Under the pieces are notes generated by a model, which saw only the letters and a list, made by a program, of their open reading frames with translations, had not been told where the DNA came from and did not search any database. A stretch of DNA of 32,401 bases from positions 1 through 32,401 of the forward strand of contig RHFB01000042.1 of NCBI GenBank assembly GCA_003724285.1. The letters run 5' to 3'. Below are positions 12,436-20,715 of the stretch, one piece after another. Positions within the stretch are counted from its first letter, which is position 1; each line of letters starts with the position of its first letter. The DNA is from Nitrosopumilus sp. H13. Its GTDB lineage: Archaea > Thermoproteota > Nitrososphaeria > Nitrososphaerales > Nitrosopumilaceae. The position numbers and the translations under genes were made by a program.

Positions 12436-14931
12436 TTGAAAAGTAAGGCAAAAAAGAGCAAAAAAGTTGACAGATATACTCACGAAGATTCAAAGAGACC
12501 AAACAACCCTCCCGTAGGGCTAGTTACTCCTAGAACGGATCCAGATTTACCCAACAAAAAATACCGGTATGACCCTAGGCTGGATCCGCAGCTGGAGTGG
12601 TCCGGCAAACAGGAGAATTTCGAATTTGAAGTAGATACGGTTTCTTTGCACGTACATGAAAGAGTTGATCCTCACACCATACTTGAAAAAGTAATGAAAC
12701 CAAAACAATCAGCTCAAGAAACAATGTTCAATTATTTTGAGATGCCTGAGAACAATCCTCCGTTAAGAGATGCCATAGAATTTTACAAACATGATCAGAA
12801 TTGGTCTAATCGTTTGATTGCAGGAGACTCATTGTTGGTAATGAATTCACTTTTGGAAAAAGAAGGCATGGAAGGAAAAATACAGATGATTTACATAGAT
12901 CCACCATATGGCATCAAATACAAATCTAATTTCCAGCCTTTTATAAATAAACAAAATGTAAAAGATGGTAAAGATGAAGATTTGACACAAGAGCCTGAGA
13001 TGATAAAAGCATTCAAAGATACTTGGGAATTAAAAATTCATTCATATCTTACATATTTACGTTCTAGATTATTTTTATCAAAAAAATTATTAACTAAAAG
13101 TGGGAGTATATTTGTACAAATTTCTGATGAAAATTTACATCATGTTAGAGAAATTATGGATGAAATCTTTGGTAGTAAAAATTATGTTCGAATTATACAA
13201 TTTAGAAAAAAAACAATGCCATTAGGTGGTAAAATATTAGAAGAAATGTATGATTATCTTGTCTGGTATGCAAATGATATTTCACATATCAAATATAATC
13301 AATTATACGTACCACAAAAAATATCTGAAAATAGTTATTGGAATGTAGTTAAACTACCAGATGGTAGTATTAGATCATTAACAAATGAAGAAAAAAAAGA
13401 CATAAGTAATATTCCAAAAAATGCAAAACTTGCAACAACCGTGGGATTAAAACCGCCTACACCTCAAGAAATAGATAATTATGATTTTGAACTAGATGGG
13501 AAAATATACAAGCCATCAGGAAGTTGGATGACAAATAAAGAAGGAATGAAAAAGATTGCAAAAGCAGGAAGATTAGTTCCTTCAGGAAGTACATTACGGT
13601 ATTTACTATTGTTTGATGATTTTCCATATTCTAAACTTACTAATAATTGGAGCGATACTAGTGGCGTACAAAAGAAAAAATATGTGGTTCAAACATCTGA
13701 TGAAATTCTACAAAGATGTATTTTAATGACAACAAATCCTTCAGATATAATACTAGATCCAACGTGTGGATCTGGAACTAGTGCCTATGTTGCAGAAAAA
13801 TATGGTCGCAGATGGATCACAATTGACACATCTAGAATTGCCATATTTATTGCTCACACAAGATTGATGACTTCTTATTTTGATTATTATGTGTTAAATA
13901 ATCCTAAAGAAGGTGTAACATCGGGATTTAAATTAAAGAATACGACTAAAATATCATCACGAACTATAATTAATAATGAAGAAGCTAAAACAATTGTTTT
14001 ATACGATAAACCAATTAAAAATAAATCAACAGTTAGGATTTCAGGTCCATTTACTGTAGAAGCAGTTCCGGCGCCAACAGTAAAATCACTTGATGTTTTA
14101 TCACAAAAAGAACCTAATTTTGATCACACAATCATGAGAAATTTAAAAAATTCGCATCAACAAGAATGGCGTGATGAATTGTTAAAAACAGGAATACGTG
14201 GAAAGAAAGGTCAAAAGATTGAATTTAGCAAGGTAGACATACACTCTGCAACAAGATGGCTTCATGCAGATGCTGAGACTAAAGAAAATTCAAAACGAGT
14301 AATGATATCATTTGGTCCAGAATATTTACCGTTAGAACAAAGACAAATTGAATTAGCTATTGAAGAAGCACGTACATTAGTTCCAAAACCTCTAATTATA
14401 ATATTTGCAGCAATGCAGTTTGATCCAGAAGCTGCCAAAGATATTGATGAGTTGAAATGGCCTGGAGTTACAATACTCAAAGTAGAGATGAACAAGGATC
14501 TACTTACAAAAGATCTAAAGAAAAAGCGTTCAAGTAATGAATCATTTTGGCTCATGGGGCAGCCTGACATAGAATTGCAAAAAAATAAAGAAAAAAAATA
14601 CACTATCAAAGTGAACGGATTTGATTATTACAACACAAAAACAGGCGAAATTGAATCCGGAGGTTCATCCAAAATTGCCATGTGGTCATTAGATACAGAT
14701 TATGATGGTAGAAGTGTATATCCACAACAAATATTCTTTCCAATGGAGGGGAGTTCGGGAGGATGGAGCAAGCTTGCAAAAACTCTGCAATCACAGATCG
14801 ATGAAGAATTAATTGTCAAATACCAAGGAATAGAATCGATTCCATTTGAGGCAGGTTCTAACAAAAGAGCTGCTGTAAAGATCGTTGATGACAGAGGAAT
14901 TGAATCCCTAAAAATTGTGAAGCTTGAATAA
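12436..14931 (+). CDS. mod: Type III restriction-modification system, Mod methyltransferase
   Basis: An 831-residue protein of the beta class of N6-adenine/N4-cytosine methyltransferases: catalytic IYIDPPYGIKYKSN (Asp155) comes first and the AdoMet-binding ILDPTCGSGTSAYVAEKYGRRW (Asp441) later, with the variable target-recognition region between. The long C-terminal part is typical of larger type III Mod-like proteins. The Mod subunit reads the site and methylates it, and is needed by Res for cleavage. The start is TTG; the next in-frame ATG is far inside, and a TATA-like box lies ~29 nt upstream. Bases ~13000-14450 are strikingly AT-rich compared with both ends of the gene and with the window, a sign of transfer or domain exchange. 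The stop overlaps the res ATG (TAATG). Confidence 0.92.
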   Translation: MKSKAKKSKKVDRYTHEDSKRPNNPPVGLVTPRTDPDLPNKKYRYDPRLDPQLEWSGKQENFEFEVDTVSLHVHERVDPHTILEKVMKPKQSAQETMFNYFEMPENNPPLRDAIEFYKHDQNWSNRLIAGDSLLVMNSLLEKEGMEGKIQMIYIDPPYGIKYKSNFQPFINKQNVKDGKDEDLTQEPEMIKAFKDTWELKIHSYLTYLRSRLFLSKKLLTKSGSIFVQISDENLHHVREIMDEIFGSKNYVRIIQFRKKTMPLGGKILEEMYDYLVWYANDISHIKYNQLYVPQKISENSYWNVVKLPDGSIRSLTNEEKKDISNIPKNAKLATTVGLKPPTPQEIDNYDFELDGKIYKPSGSWMTNKEGMKKIAKAGRLVPSGSTLRYLLLFDDFPYSKLTNNWSDTSGVQKKKYVVQTSDEILQRCILMTTNPSDIILDPTCGSGTSAYVAEKYGRRWITIDTSRIAIFIAHTRLMTSYFDYYVLNNPKEGVTSGFKLKNTTKISSRTIINNEEAKTIVLYDKPIKNKSTVRISGPFTVEAVPAPTVKSLDVLSQKEPNFDHTIMRNLKNSHQQEWRDELLKTGIRGKKGQKIEFSKVDIHSATRWLHADAETKENSKRVMISFGPEYLPLEQRQIELAIEEARTLVPKPLIIIFAAMQFDPEAAKDIDELKWPGVTILKVEMNKDLLTKDLKKKRSSNESFWLMGQPDIELQKNKEKKYTIKVNGFDYYNTKTGEIESGGSSKIAMWSLDTDYDGRSVYPQQIFFPMEGSSGGWSKLAKTLQSQIDEELIVKYQGIESIPFEAGSNKRAAVKIVDDRGIESLKIVKLE

Positions 14932-17777
14932 TGTCTGAAATCAAAAATCTCATAATCTGTGGCCCTTATGAAAAACCATCCCAGCATTGGAAATATGATC
15001 GCAACAAAAGAAAATTTGATCTAGTTGCTGGAAGAAGATCTGCTGGATTCTTGATTGCATCACAAGACAGCAAATCATTTGATGATCCGGGGGAATTTAG
15101 AGAATTAGAACTGGTTAATAAAATACGTGACAGAGTTGATGATTGGAGAGATAGAAATTATCCAAATGTTACGGGCATTACAAAACAGTTGCTTGAGTTT
15201 TGGAAAGACAAGAGCAAACGGGATAACAGATTTTTCTTTTGTCAGATTGAGGCAATAGAGACACTAATCTGGCTGGTCGAGGGATCTGATGCAGAGAAAC
15301 AGGGGATAAACATACCGTCGGATGGAGGACTGTTCCAAAGACTGTGCTGTAAGATGGCAACTGGTACAGGGAAGACAGTGGTAATGGCGATGGCAGTTGC
15401 TTGGCAAGTAGTCAACAAGGTAACATTTCCACAGGATACCAGATTCTCAAAAAACATCCTGATCATGGCTCCCGGACTGACTGTGAAATCAAGACTACAG
15501 GTCTTGTTTCCAACTGATGGAGATAATTTCTATGATTCATTCAATATAATCCCAGAATCATTTCGTGAAAGATTGTTCCAAGGTAAGTTCAAAATACACA
15601 ACTGGCACACATTAATGCCTGAAACTGATGCTCCAAGAAATGTAGTAAAACTTGGAGAAGAAAGTAATGGTGTATTTTCAAAGAGGATTCTGGACCATGA
15701 TCTCAAAAACATCATTGTCATAAATGATGAGGCACATCATGCATATCGCGCAAATACTGAGCAGATAAAAAACATATCAAAGGCGGATCTTGAGCGTGAC
15801 AAACGCTGGATTGAAGGATTAGACAAGATACACGATGCGAGAAATATCATCCATTGCTTTGATTTTTCTGCAACTCCATTCATCCCATCTGGAAAGAATG
15901 TTTCTGAGGACACATTGTTTGGCTGGATTGTATCCGATTTTTCTCTAAATGATGCCATTGAGTCAGGTTTGACAAAGACACCTAGAATTGCAATCAGAGA
16001 TGACAGTAATAAATTTTCAAAAGAATATCGCTCAAGATTTTACCACCTGTACAAGGATGACGAGGTAAAGCCCGATCTTAATAGAAACGCAGAACCTCAT
16101 GAAAAGCTGCCGGATCTGGTGTCAAACGCGTACTTTCTTTTGGGTCAGGACTGGATTGAGACAAAGAAGTATTGGGACAAGAAGGGATCAAAGATTCCTC
16201 CAGTAATGATAACTGTGTGCAACAAAACCGCGACCGCTGCAAGAGTGATGCATTCATTTGAAAAGAATAGGTTTGAGCTAAAGGAACTCTCAGTTCCAGA
16301 ACATTTACTACACATAGACTCTACCACAATAAACAAAGCTGAAGAAAAGGAGATAGAAGGCAAGACCGATGAAGAGGAGAGTTTGAGAAAAAAGGTAGAC
16401 ACGGTAGGAAAGATGGGTAAGACTGGCGAGCAGATAAGGAACATTGTTGCAGTTCAGATGCTGTCGGAGGGATGGGATGCGCGAAACGTCACCCACATCA
16501 TGGGTCTGAGGGCATTTTCCAGCCAGCTATTATGCGAGCAAGTGGTCGGCAGAGGGCTACGCAGAACATCCTACGAAGTTGATCCAGACACGGGCTTGTT
16601 TTCTCCAGAACATGTCAATGTGTTCGGAGTGCCGTTCACATTTCTGCCCCATGAAGGAGGAGATGGAACTCCTCCGCCTCCGACAATGCCAACCACCACA
16701 ATCGAGCCGGATCCAGACAAGGCAGAACACAGAATCTCTTGGCCAAACATCGAAAGGATTGATGTTGATTTTCTGCCACAGCTTGCAGTAGATTGGGAAA
16801 AAATCAAAACATTGGAATTACGAAGTGACGGGATCAGCACTACCGTGGGAATGGCTCAAGTTCTGGCAGGAAAGCCACATGTGGACAAGATGTCAGAGAT
16901 TGATCTACACGAGTTAAACAAGGAGATCAGACTACAGCGGATAATCTTTCTTGCCGCAAAAGACGTCTATGACAGCCTATCTCCTAGCTGGAAAGGAGGA
17001 AAAGAGATTCTCCTTATACAGATTGTAAGGCTTGTAGAGGAATTCATTCATTCAGACAAGATCAACGTGACAGACGTATCTGATGACGAGCTTCGAAGAA
17101 AGATGACAATTTTGTTCAACATGCAAAAGGTCGTTGCCCATGTCTGCAAGAGCATCACGGATTCCAATGTGGAGAAAAGGCAGATTCATCTCAATTCCAA
17201 CAAGCCCATAAAATCCACATCCGATATGCGCCCATGGTCTACAAAAAAGCCTGCCGAATACACCGTAAAATCCCACATAAATCTGGCAGTCTATGACTCC
17301 AAGTGGGAAATGAGCGCAGGACAGGAACTGGAGAGAAATAAAAACGTGAACTCCTGGGTGAGAAACGATCACATTGGCTTTGTGATAAAATACATGTACA
17401 ATGGGATCCTGCATGATTATTATCCTGATTTTCTTATCAGGCTGGAAAATAACGCAACTCTGGTCCTAGAGATCAAGGGGATAGACAACAACCAAAACAA
17501 GGAAAAGCGCAGGTATCTAGAGGAATGGGCAGGGGTGGTAAACGAGAATGGTGGCTATGGCACCTGGGTGTGGGACGTGGCGTTTCATCCAAGCGAGGTC
17601 CGGGGGATAATTACCAAGCATGCCAGAACCAAGGTCTCGGCAACCGAGTATGCAAAGTGTCCCAAATGCGGCAAGATCGCCCAGTCAAGGCAGGAGGTCG
17701 AAAAGGGCTTTGGATTCCGCAATATAGATGGCATTGCCAGACCCCAGTCATGGTGCAGAAACTGCAGAAAATCCTAA
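14931..17777 (+). CDS. res: Type III restriction enzyme, Res helicase-nuclease subunit
   Basis: A 948-residue SF2 translocase with nuclease domain. Walker A is MATGTGKTVVM (about 142-149), the DEAH-type Walker B is VINDEAHHAYR (Asp266), motif III FDFSATPF is near 312, and motif VI QVVGRGLRR is near 537. The PD-(D/E)xK nuclease motif is YYPDFLI...LVLEIKG (Asp833, Glu847, Lys849). The extreme C-terminus carries a zinc-ribbon-like CPKC...WCRNC (Cys910/913/942/945), an extra not expected in every Res. With Mod it cleaves unmethylated target sites using ATP. The reading frame is intact with all catalytic residues, so the system looks functional. Base composition drifts from AT-rich at the 5' side toward the genomic norm at the 3' end. 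Confidence 0.93.
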   Translation: MSEIKNLIICGPYEKPSQHWKYDRNKRKFDLVAGRRSAGFLIASQDSKSFDDPGEFRELELVNKIRDRVDDWRDRNYPNVTGITKQLLEFWKDKSKRDNRFFFCQIEAIETLIWLVEGSDAEKQGINIPSDGGLFQRLCCKMATGTGKTVVMAMAVAWQVVNKVTFPQDTRFSKNILIMAPGLTVKSRLQVLFPTDGDNFYDSFNIIPESFRERLFQGKFKIHNWHTLMPETDAPRNVVKLGEESNGVFSKRILDHDLKNIIVINDEAHHAYRANTEQIKNISKADLERDKRWIEGLDKIHDARNIIHCFDFSATPFIPSGKNVSEDTLFGWIVSDFSLNDAIESGLTKTPRIAIRDDSNKFSKEYRSRFYHLYKDDEVKPDLNRNAEPHEKLPDLVSNAYFLLGQDWIETKKYWDKKGSKIPPVMITVCNKTATAARVMHSFEKNRFELKELSVPEHLLHIDSTTINKAEEKEIEGKTDEEESLRKKVDTVGKMGKTGEQIRNIVAVQMLSEGWDARNVTHIMGLRAFSSQLLCEQVVGRGLRRTSYEVDPDTGLFSPEHVNVFGVPFTFLPHEGGDGTPPPPTMPTTTIEPDPDKAEHRISWPNIERIDVDFLPQLAVDWEKIKTLELRSDGISTTVGMAQVLAGKPHVDKMSEIDLHELNKEIRLQRIIFLAAKDVYDSLSPSWKGGKEILLIQIVRLVEEFIHSDKINVTDVSDDELRRKMTILFNMQKVVAHVCKSITDSNVEKRQIHLNSNKPIKSTSDMRPWSTKKPAEYTVKSHINLAVYDSKWEMSAGQELERNKNVNSWVRNDHIGFVIKYMYNGILHDYYPDFLIRLENNATLVLEIKGIDNNQNKEKRRYLEEWAGVVNENGGYGTWVWDVAFHPSEVRGIITKHARTKVSATEYAKCPKCGKIAQSRQEVEKGFGFRNIDGIARPQSWCRNCRKS

Positions 17778-17826
17778 AATCCACAGATACCTAACAGTCA
17801 AATATCCCACACATGCACACGGCACC

Positions 17827-17994
17827 ATGATCGGGTCGTGCCCAACCTGCAAAAAATGGACAGAGCTGACAAAGCACCATGACAAGGAGATCAAGGCAAC
17901 CATCACGCTCTGCAGGGACTGCCACAACATCATAGAAGAGTATGTAAAGTTCCAGACCAAGACGCAAGAGATGGACAGGTCAGAAGAGGCATAG
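17827..17994 (+). CDS. HNH-like zinc-binding mini-protein (55 aa)
   Basis: From ATG 17827 the protein is MIGSCPTCKKWTELTKHHDKEIK...ITLCRDCHNIIEEYV. The CxxC, HH and LCxxCH spacing matches the zinc-bound HNH (His-Me finger) fold in miniature. The ORF-track version starts 33 codons upstream inside res and is not supported. A weak TATA-like CAAATATCC lies ~24 nt before this ATG. Small HNH proteins can be nicking nucleases or plain zinc-binding proteins, and the activity is not decidable. It follows res by ~50 bp, so it may belong to the acquired segment or be the first resident gene after it. Confidence 0.6.
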   Translation: MIGSCPTCKKWTELTKHHDKEIKATITLCRDCHNIIEEYVKFQTKTQEMDRSEEA

Positions 17995-18032
17995 CTGGAA
18001 ACGGCATTCAGAGCCGCACTGCCCCCGCATAC

Positions 18033-18042
18033 CCTTATATTT
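18033..18042 (+). promoter_or_regulatory. TATA box of the eS1 gene
   Basis: CCTTATATTT is centred ~27 nt before the TTG at 18065, supporting that unusual start. Confidence 0.45.
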
Positions 18043-18064
18043 TGGATTCAGAGGGTGGTGGTGA

Positions 18065-18676
18065 TTGGCGCGCAGAAAGGGTCGTGTAAAGGACAAGTGG
18101 CGGGAAAAACGTTGGATAAAGGTAATTGCGCCCGACTCGTTTAACAACATTGAGATTGCATACATTCCCATAACTAGCGACGAGGGGACGCCGGGCAGGG
18201 TCATCGAGGTCACACTGTTTGACATACTAAAGGGGGATCCGTCCCAGCACAACTACAAGATCTACTTTCAGATAGACAAGGTGGAGGAGGAAAGAGCCAC
18301 CACGATATTCAAGCGGTTCGAGTATTCAAAAGAGTTTTTGCGCAGCCTCGTCAGGCGCGGCTCCTCGAAGATCAGCATTAGCGTCGATGCAAAGACAAGC
18401 GACGGGTATGTGTTCCGCATAAAGATGATAGTCCTTACGCATAGGCAGCTAAACACGTCCAGGCAGCACGCCTTGCGCCTGCTTGCAAGGGACGTCATCA
18501 ACAAGATCGTGCCAGAGATGACAGTGGAGCAGTTCGTCCAGGCAACGTGCTATAGCAAGATGAACCCGGACATCACCACGGCATTCAGAAAGGTCATCAA
18601 GGCAAGGCACGTAGGCCTTGAAAAGGTAAAGCTCATCAGGACCGCAGAAAAAGAGACCGTGCTGCTAAAAGCATGA
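18065..18676 (+). CDS. rps3ae: 30S ribosomal protein eS1 (S3Ae)
   Basis: A 203-residue protein of the S3Ae family: basic N-terminus (ARRKGRVKDKWREKRWIKVIAP), then GRVIEVTLFDILKGDPSQHNYKIYFQI, LRSLVRRGSSKI and the conserved RHVGLEKVKLI tail. It is found only in archaea and eukaryotes and binds the small subunit near the mRNA exit. It starts with TTG (ttggcgcgcagaaag), supported by the TATA box. The next gene starts one base after its stop, so the two are probably co-transcribed. Confidence 0.95.
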   Translation: MARRKGRVKDKWREKRWIKVIAPDSFNNIEIAYIPITSDEGTPGRVIEVTLFDILKGDPSQHNYKIYFQIDKVEEERATTIFKRFEYSKEFLRSLVRRGSSKISISVDAKTSDGYVFRIKMIVLTHRQLNTSRQHALRLLARDVINKIVPEMTVEQFVQATCYSKMNPDITTAFRKVIKARHVGLEKVKLIRTAEKETVLLKA

Positions 18677-18677
18677 C

Positions 18678-19091
18678 ATGCCAGGCCTCAAGACAGTCAG
18701 AATTGACGTGATAATTCATGCCACGGAAAGCGCGTCCAGGGCGGCAGAATCGTTTGGAATACTGGGACTTGATGCAAAGGTCTTCGAGTCCAGCCAGACG
18801 ACGGGGCACTTTGGCAACCAGATAACCGTGCTGGCAGCAGAGCTTGAAAAGACAGAGGCGCGCGACTTTGTGCGCAATATGGCACGCATGCTCTCCAAAG
18901 AAGAGGCGCTGCAGGCCACGGGGGGCGGCGGCATTGCAGGCTCGACTCTTTACTTGCGCCTGGACAAGCAGCTGCTTGCAAAGGGTGTGGTGGGACTCGC
19001 ATCCCGGGACGCGGTGCGGGTGAGGATCACGGCGCCTGTTCACGGCGGCGGGGCGCGCAGAGTCTTTGAAGAGATGTTCGGGCTAGATTAA
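18678..19091 (+). CDS. RNA-binding protein of the COG1325 / archaeal exosome-associated family
   Basis: A 137-residue protein. The pattern VRIDVIIHATES...A.ESFGILGLD, then GHFGNQITVLAAEL, then LYLRLDKQLLAKGVVGLASRDAVRVRITAPVH fits the small archaeal RNA-binding family annotated as a predicted exosome subunit (COG1325). The GH.GN and LYLRLDKQ blocks are the best markers. A biochemical role is not well defined; RNA processing or decay is the usual suggestion. It lies directly behind eS1. Confidence 0.75.
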   Translation: MPGLKTVRIDVIIHATESASRAAESFGILGLDAKVFESSQTTGHFGNQITVLAAELEKTEARDFVRNMARMLSKEEALQATGGGGIAGSTLYLRLDKQLLAKGVVGLASRDAVRVRITAPVHGGGARRVFEEMFGLD

Positions 19092-19094
19092 ATA
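19085..19094 (+). promoter_or_regulatory. TATA-like box preceding a possible small RNA
   Basis: AGATTAAATA overlaps the end of the COG1325 gene. It would direct initiation around 19117, just before the C-box-like ATGAGGA. Confidence 0.35.
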
Positions 19095-19116
19095 GGAACA
19101 GCAGGCACGGCACTCT

Positions 19117-19184
19117 GGGAATGAGGAGATAATAGCCGCTCCAGTCTGAGCGAAAGCGGTGAGGAACCCGCGACGAACCGACCC
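19117..19184 (+). ncRNA. Candidate C/D-box guide RNA
   Basis: After a TATA-like box the sequence shows C-box-like ATGAGGA (19121), D'-like CTGA (19146), C'-like GTGAGGA (19159) and D-like CCGA (19178), with GGG and CCC at the ends able to pair. The C'-D spacer is exactly 12 nt (ACCCGCGACGAA), usual for archaeal guides; the C-D' spacer is longer (18 nt) and the D box is imperfect. It also holds a GCGAAAGC tetraloop-like hairpin. It may instead be just the leader of the next gene. Confidence 0.3.
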
Positions 19185-19201
19185 GAATTCAAGATGGCAT
19201 T

Positions 19202-19211
19202 ATTTTAAATA
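19202..19211 (+). promoter_or_regulatory. TATA box deciding the start of the GGR-family gene
   Basis: ATTTTAAATA is centred ~28 nt before GTG 19234. It lies inside the N-terminal extension of the ORF-track version. Confidence 0.5.
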
Positions 19212-19233
19212 CGGACAGGCAGACCCGGGTATC

Positions 19234-20688
19234 GTGGTAGACTATGACGTCATAGTGGCAGGGGGCGGGCTTGCAGGAACAGTATCTGCTCAGGCAATAG
19301 CCCACTATTCCAACCAGAACCTGAGAATACTGGTGGTGGACAGGAATCCCGAGACCATCCCGGGAAGAAAGTCGGCGGCCGGATGGGTGTGCGGCGACGC
19401 GTGCTCAAAGGAGGCAGTTGACTATATGGCCGAGCGGATAGGCACGAGATGGGGCAGGCCGGAGATAGAGCACGACGTAAAGGGCGTCATGGCGTTCTCG
19501 CCGGACATGGAGACCTCGATTCCCTTTGATGGTGCAGGATACATGCTGAACCGGCAGAGGCTCCCGGAGATTCAAAACGAGCGCTCAAAAAAGATGGGCA
19601 TTGACTTTGAGTTTGGAATAAGCATAACCGGCCTCATGTATGAGGGCGTTCAGGCAGTCGGAATACAGGGGGCGGATTCAAAAAAACAGCCGTTCAAAAG
19701 GACGGCAAGGGTTGTGGTGGACGCAACCGGAGTCACGTCCGTGCTTCGAAGCGGGCTGAAGAACTCTACAAGGGTGGAGCGGCGCATAGACAGGCGGGAT
19801 CTCGAGTCGACTGGAAGGTACATCATGTATTTTGAGCCGGGCAGTGCAAATCTGGCAGAGTTTGACAAGGACTATTGCATAATACATCTGGACCAGGACA
19901 TTGCGCCAGGGGGGTACGGCTGGGTGTTTCCAAAGGGAAGCAACAAGGTAAACGTCGGGCTTGGCGTCGAAAAGTCGCTGCTAGAAAGGCGCAATGCGCG
20001 GCTTGGAAAAAAGGACAACGTCGAGTCGCTGATGAAAGAGTACCTGCAGAGAAACACGGCGATACGCGGCCCCAAACTCTCAGAGGATCCAGAGGACATC
20101 AACAACAACTCTGGGATATTCCAGGTGTCTGTGCGCAGGCAAAACGACTGCATGGTGTCAGGCGGATACATGATGGTAGGCGACTCTGCGTGGATGCCAA
20201 AGCCCATTGATGCGGGAGGCATCGGGCCCGCGCTGATTGCAGGCACCATCATAGGCAAGAACGTGGCGCACGCAATAGAGGCAGGAGACGTTACAGAGGC
20301 CGGACTCTGGCAGTACAACCTTGACTTTATCAAAGAGTACGGGTACAAGACTGCCGGACTGGAGCTGTTCAGGCGCCTAGTCCAGCAGATGAGCAACGAG
20401 CAGATAAGCTACGGCATGAAGCACTTTCTGGGAAACCTTGACGTAGAGTCCATAAGCAAGGGCGAGCATCCGGACTTTTCAGGGCTCGGCAAGATCGGCA
20501 TGATAATCAGGGGGGCGCTCAACAAGACGGTGGCCAACGGGCTCCGGTACACGTCCTCGGAGAACAGGTGGCTGGTGGACCACTATAACAGCTATCCGGA
20601 AAGCCCCGACGGGTTTGAGCAGTGGAACAAAGAGCTGCACGCGAGGCTTGGTGCGGCGTTTGCAAGGGTCGAGTCGTTTAATAATTAA
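19234..20688 (+). CDS. FAD-dependent oxidoreductase, geranylgeranyl reductase family
   Basis: A 484-residue flavoprotein starting MVDYDVIVAGGGLAGTVSAQ, the FAD-binding GxGxxG fold at the very N-terminus. RKSAAGWVCGDACS corresponds to the Cys-containing loop of geranylgeranyl reductases. ARVVVDATG and GGYMMVGDSAWMPKPIDAGGIGPALIAG form the second FAD motif (GD near the ribityl chain). In archaea such enzymes saturate the isoprenoid chains of membrane lipids, though related members reduce other isoprenoids. The ORF-track start at 19159 adds 25 codons with no family similarity that contain the TATA box, so GTG 19234 is chosen. Confidence 0.87.
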   Translation: MVDYDVIVAGGGLAGTVSAQAIAHYSNQNLRILVVDRNPETIPGRKSAAGWVCGDACSKEAVDYMAERIGTRWGRPEIEHDVKGVMAFSPDMETSIPFDGAGYMLNRQRLPEIQNERSKKMGIDFEFGISITGLMYEGVQAVGIQGADSKKQPFKRTARVVVDATGVTSVLRSGLKNSTRVERRIDRRDLESTGRYIMYFEPGSANLAEFDKDYCIIHLDQDIAPGGYGWVFPKGSNKVNVGLGVEKSLLERRNARLGKKDNVESLMKEYLQRNTAIRGPKLSEDPEDINNNSGIFQVSVRRQNDCMVSGGYMMVGDSAWMPKPIDAGGIGPALIAGTIIGKNVAHAIEAGDVTEAGLWQYNLDFIKEYGYKTAGLELFRRLVQQMSNEQISYGMKHFLGNLDVESISKGEHPDFSGLGKIGMIIRGALNKTVANGLRYTSSENRWLVDHYNSYPESPDGFEQWNKELHARLGAAFARVESFNN

Positions 20689-20692
20689 ATAC
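20681..20692 (+). promoter_or_regulatory. TATA box of the AAA+/VWA pair
   Basis: AATAATTAAATA overlaps the GGR stop and is centred ~29 nt before TTG 20716, supporting that start. Confidence 0.45.
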
Positions 20693-20715
20693 GGCGGCAC
20701 GCCACAGCAACACAC

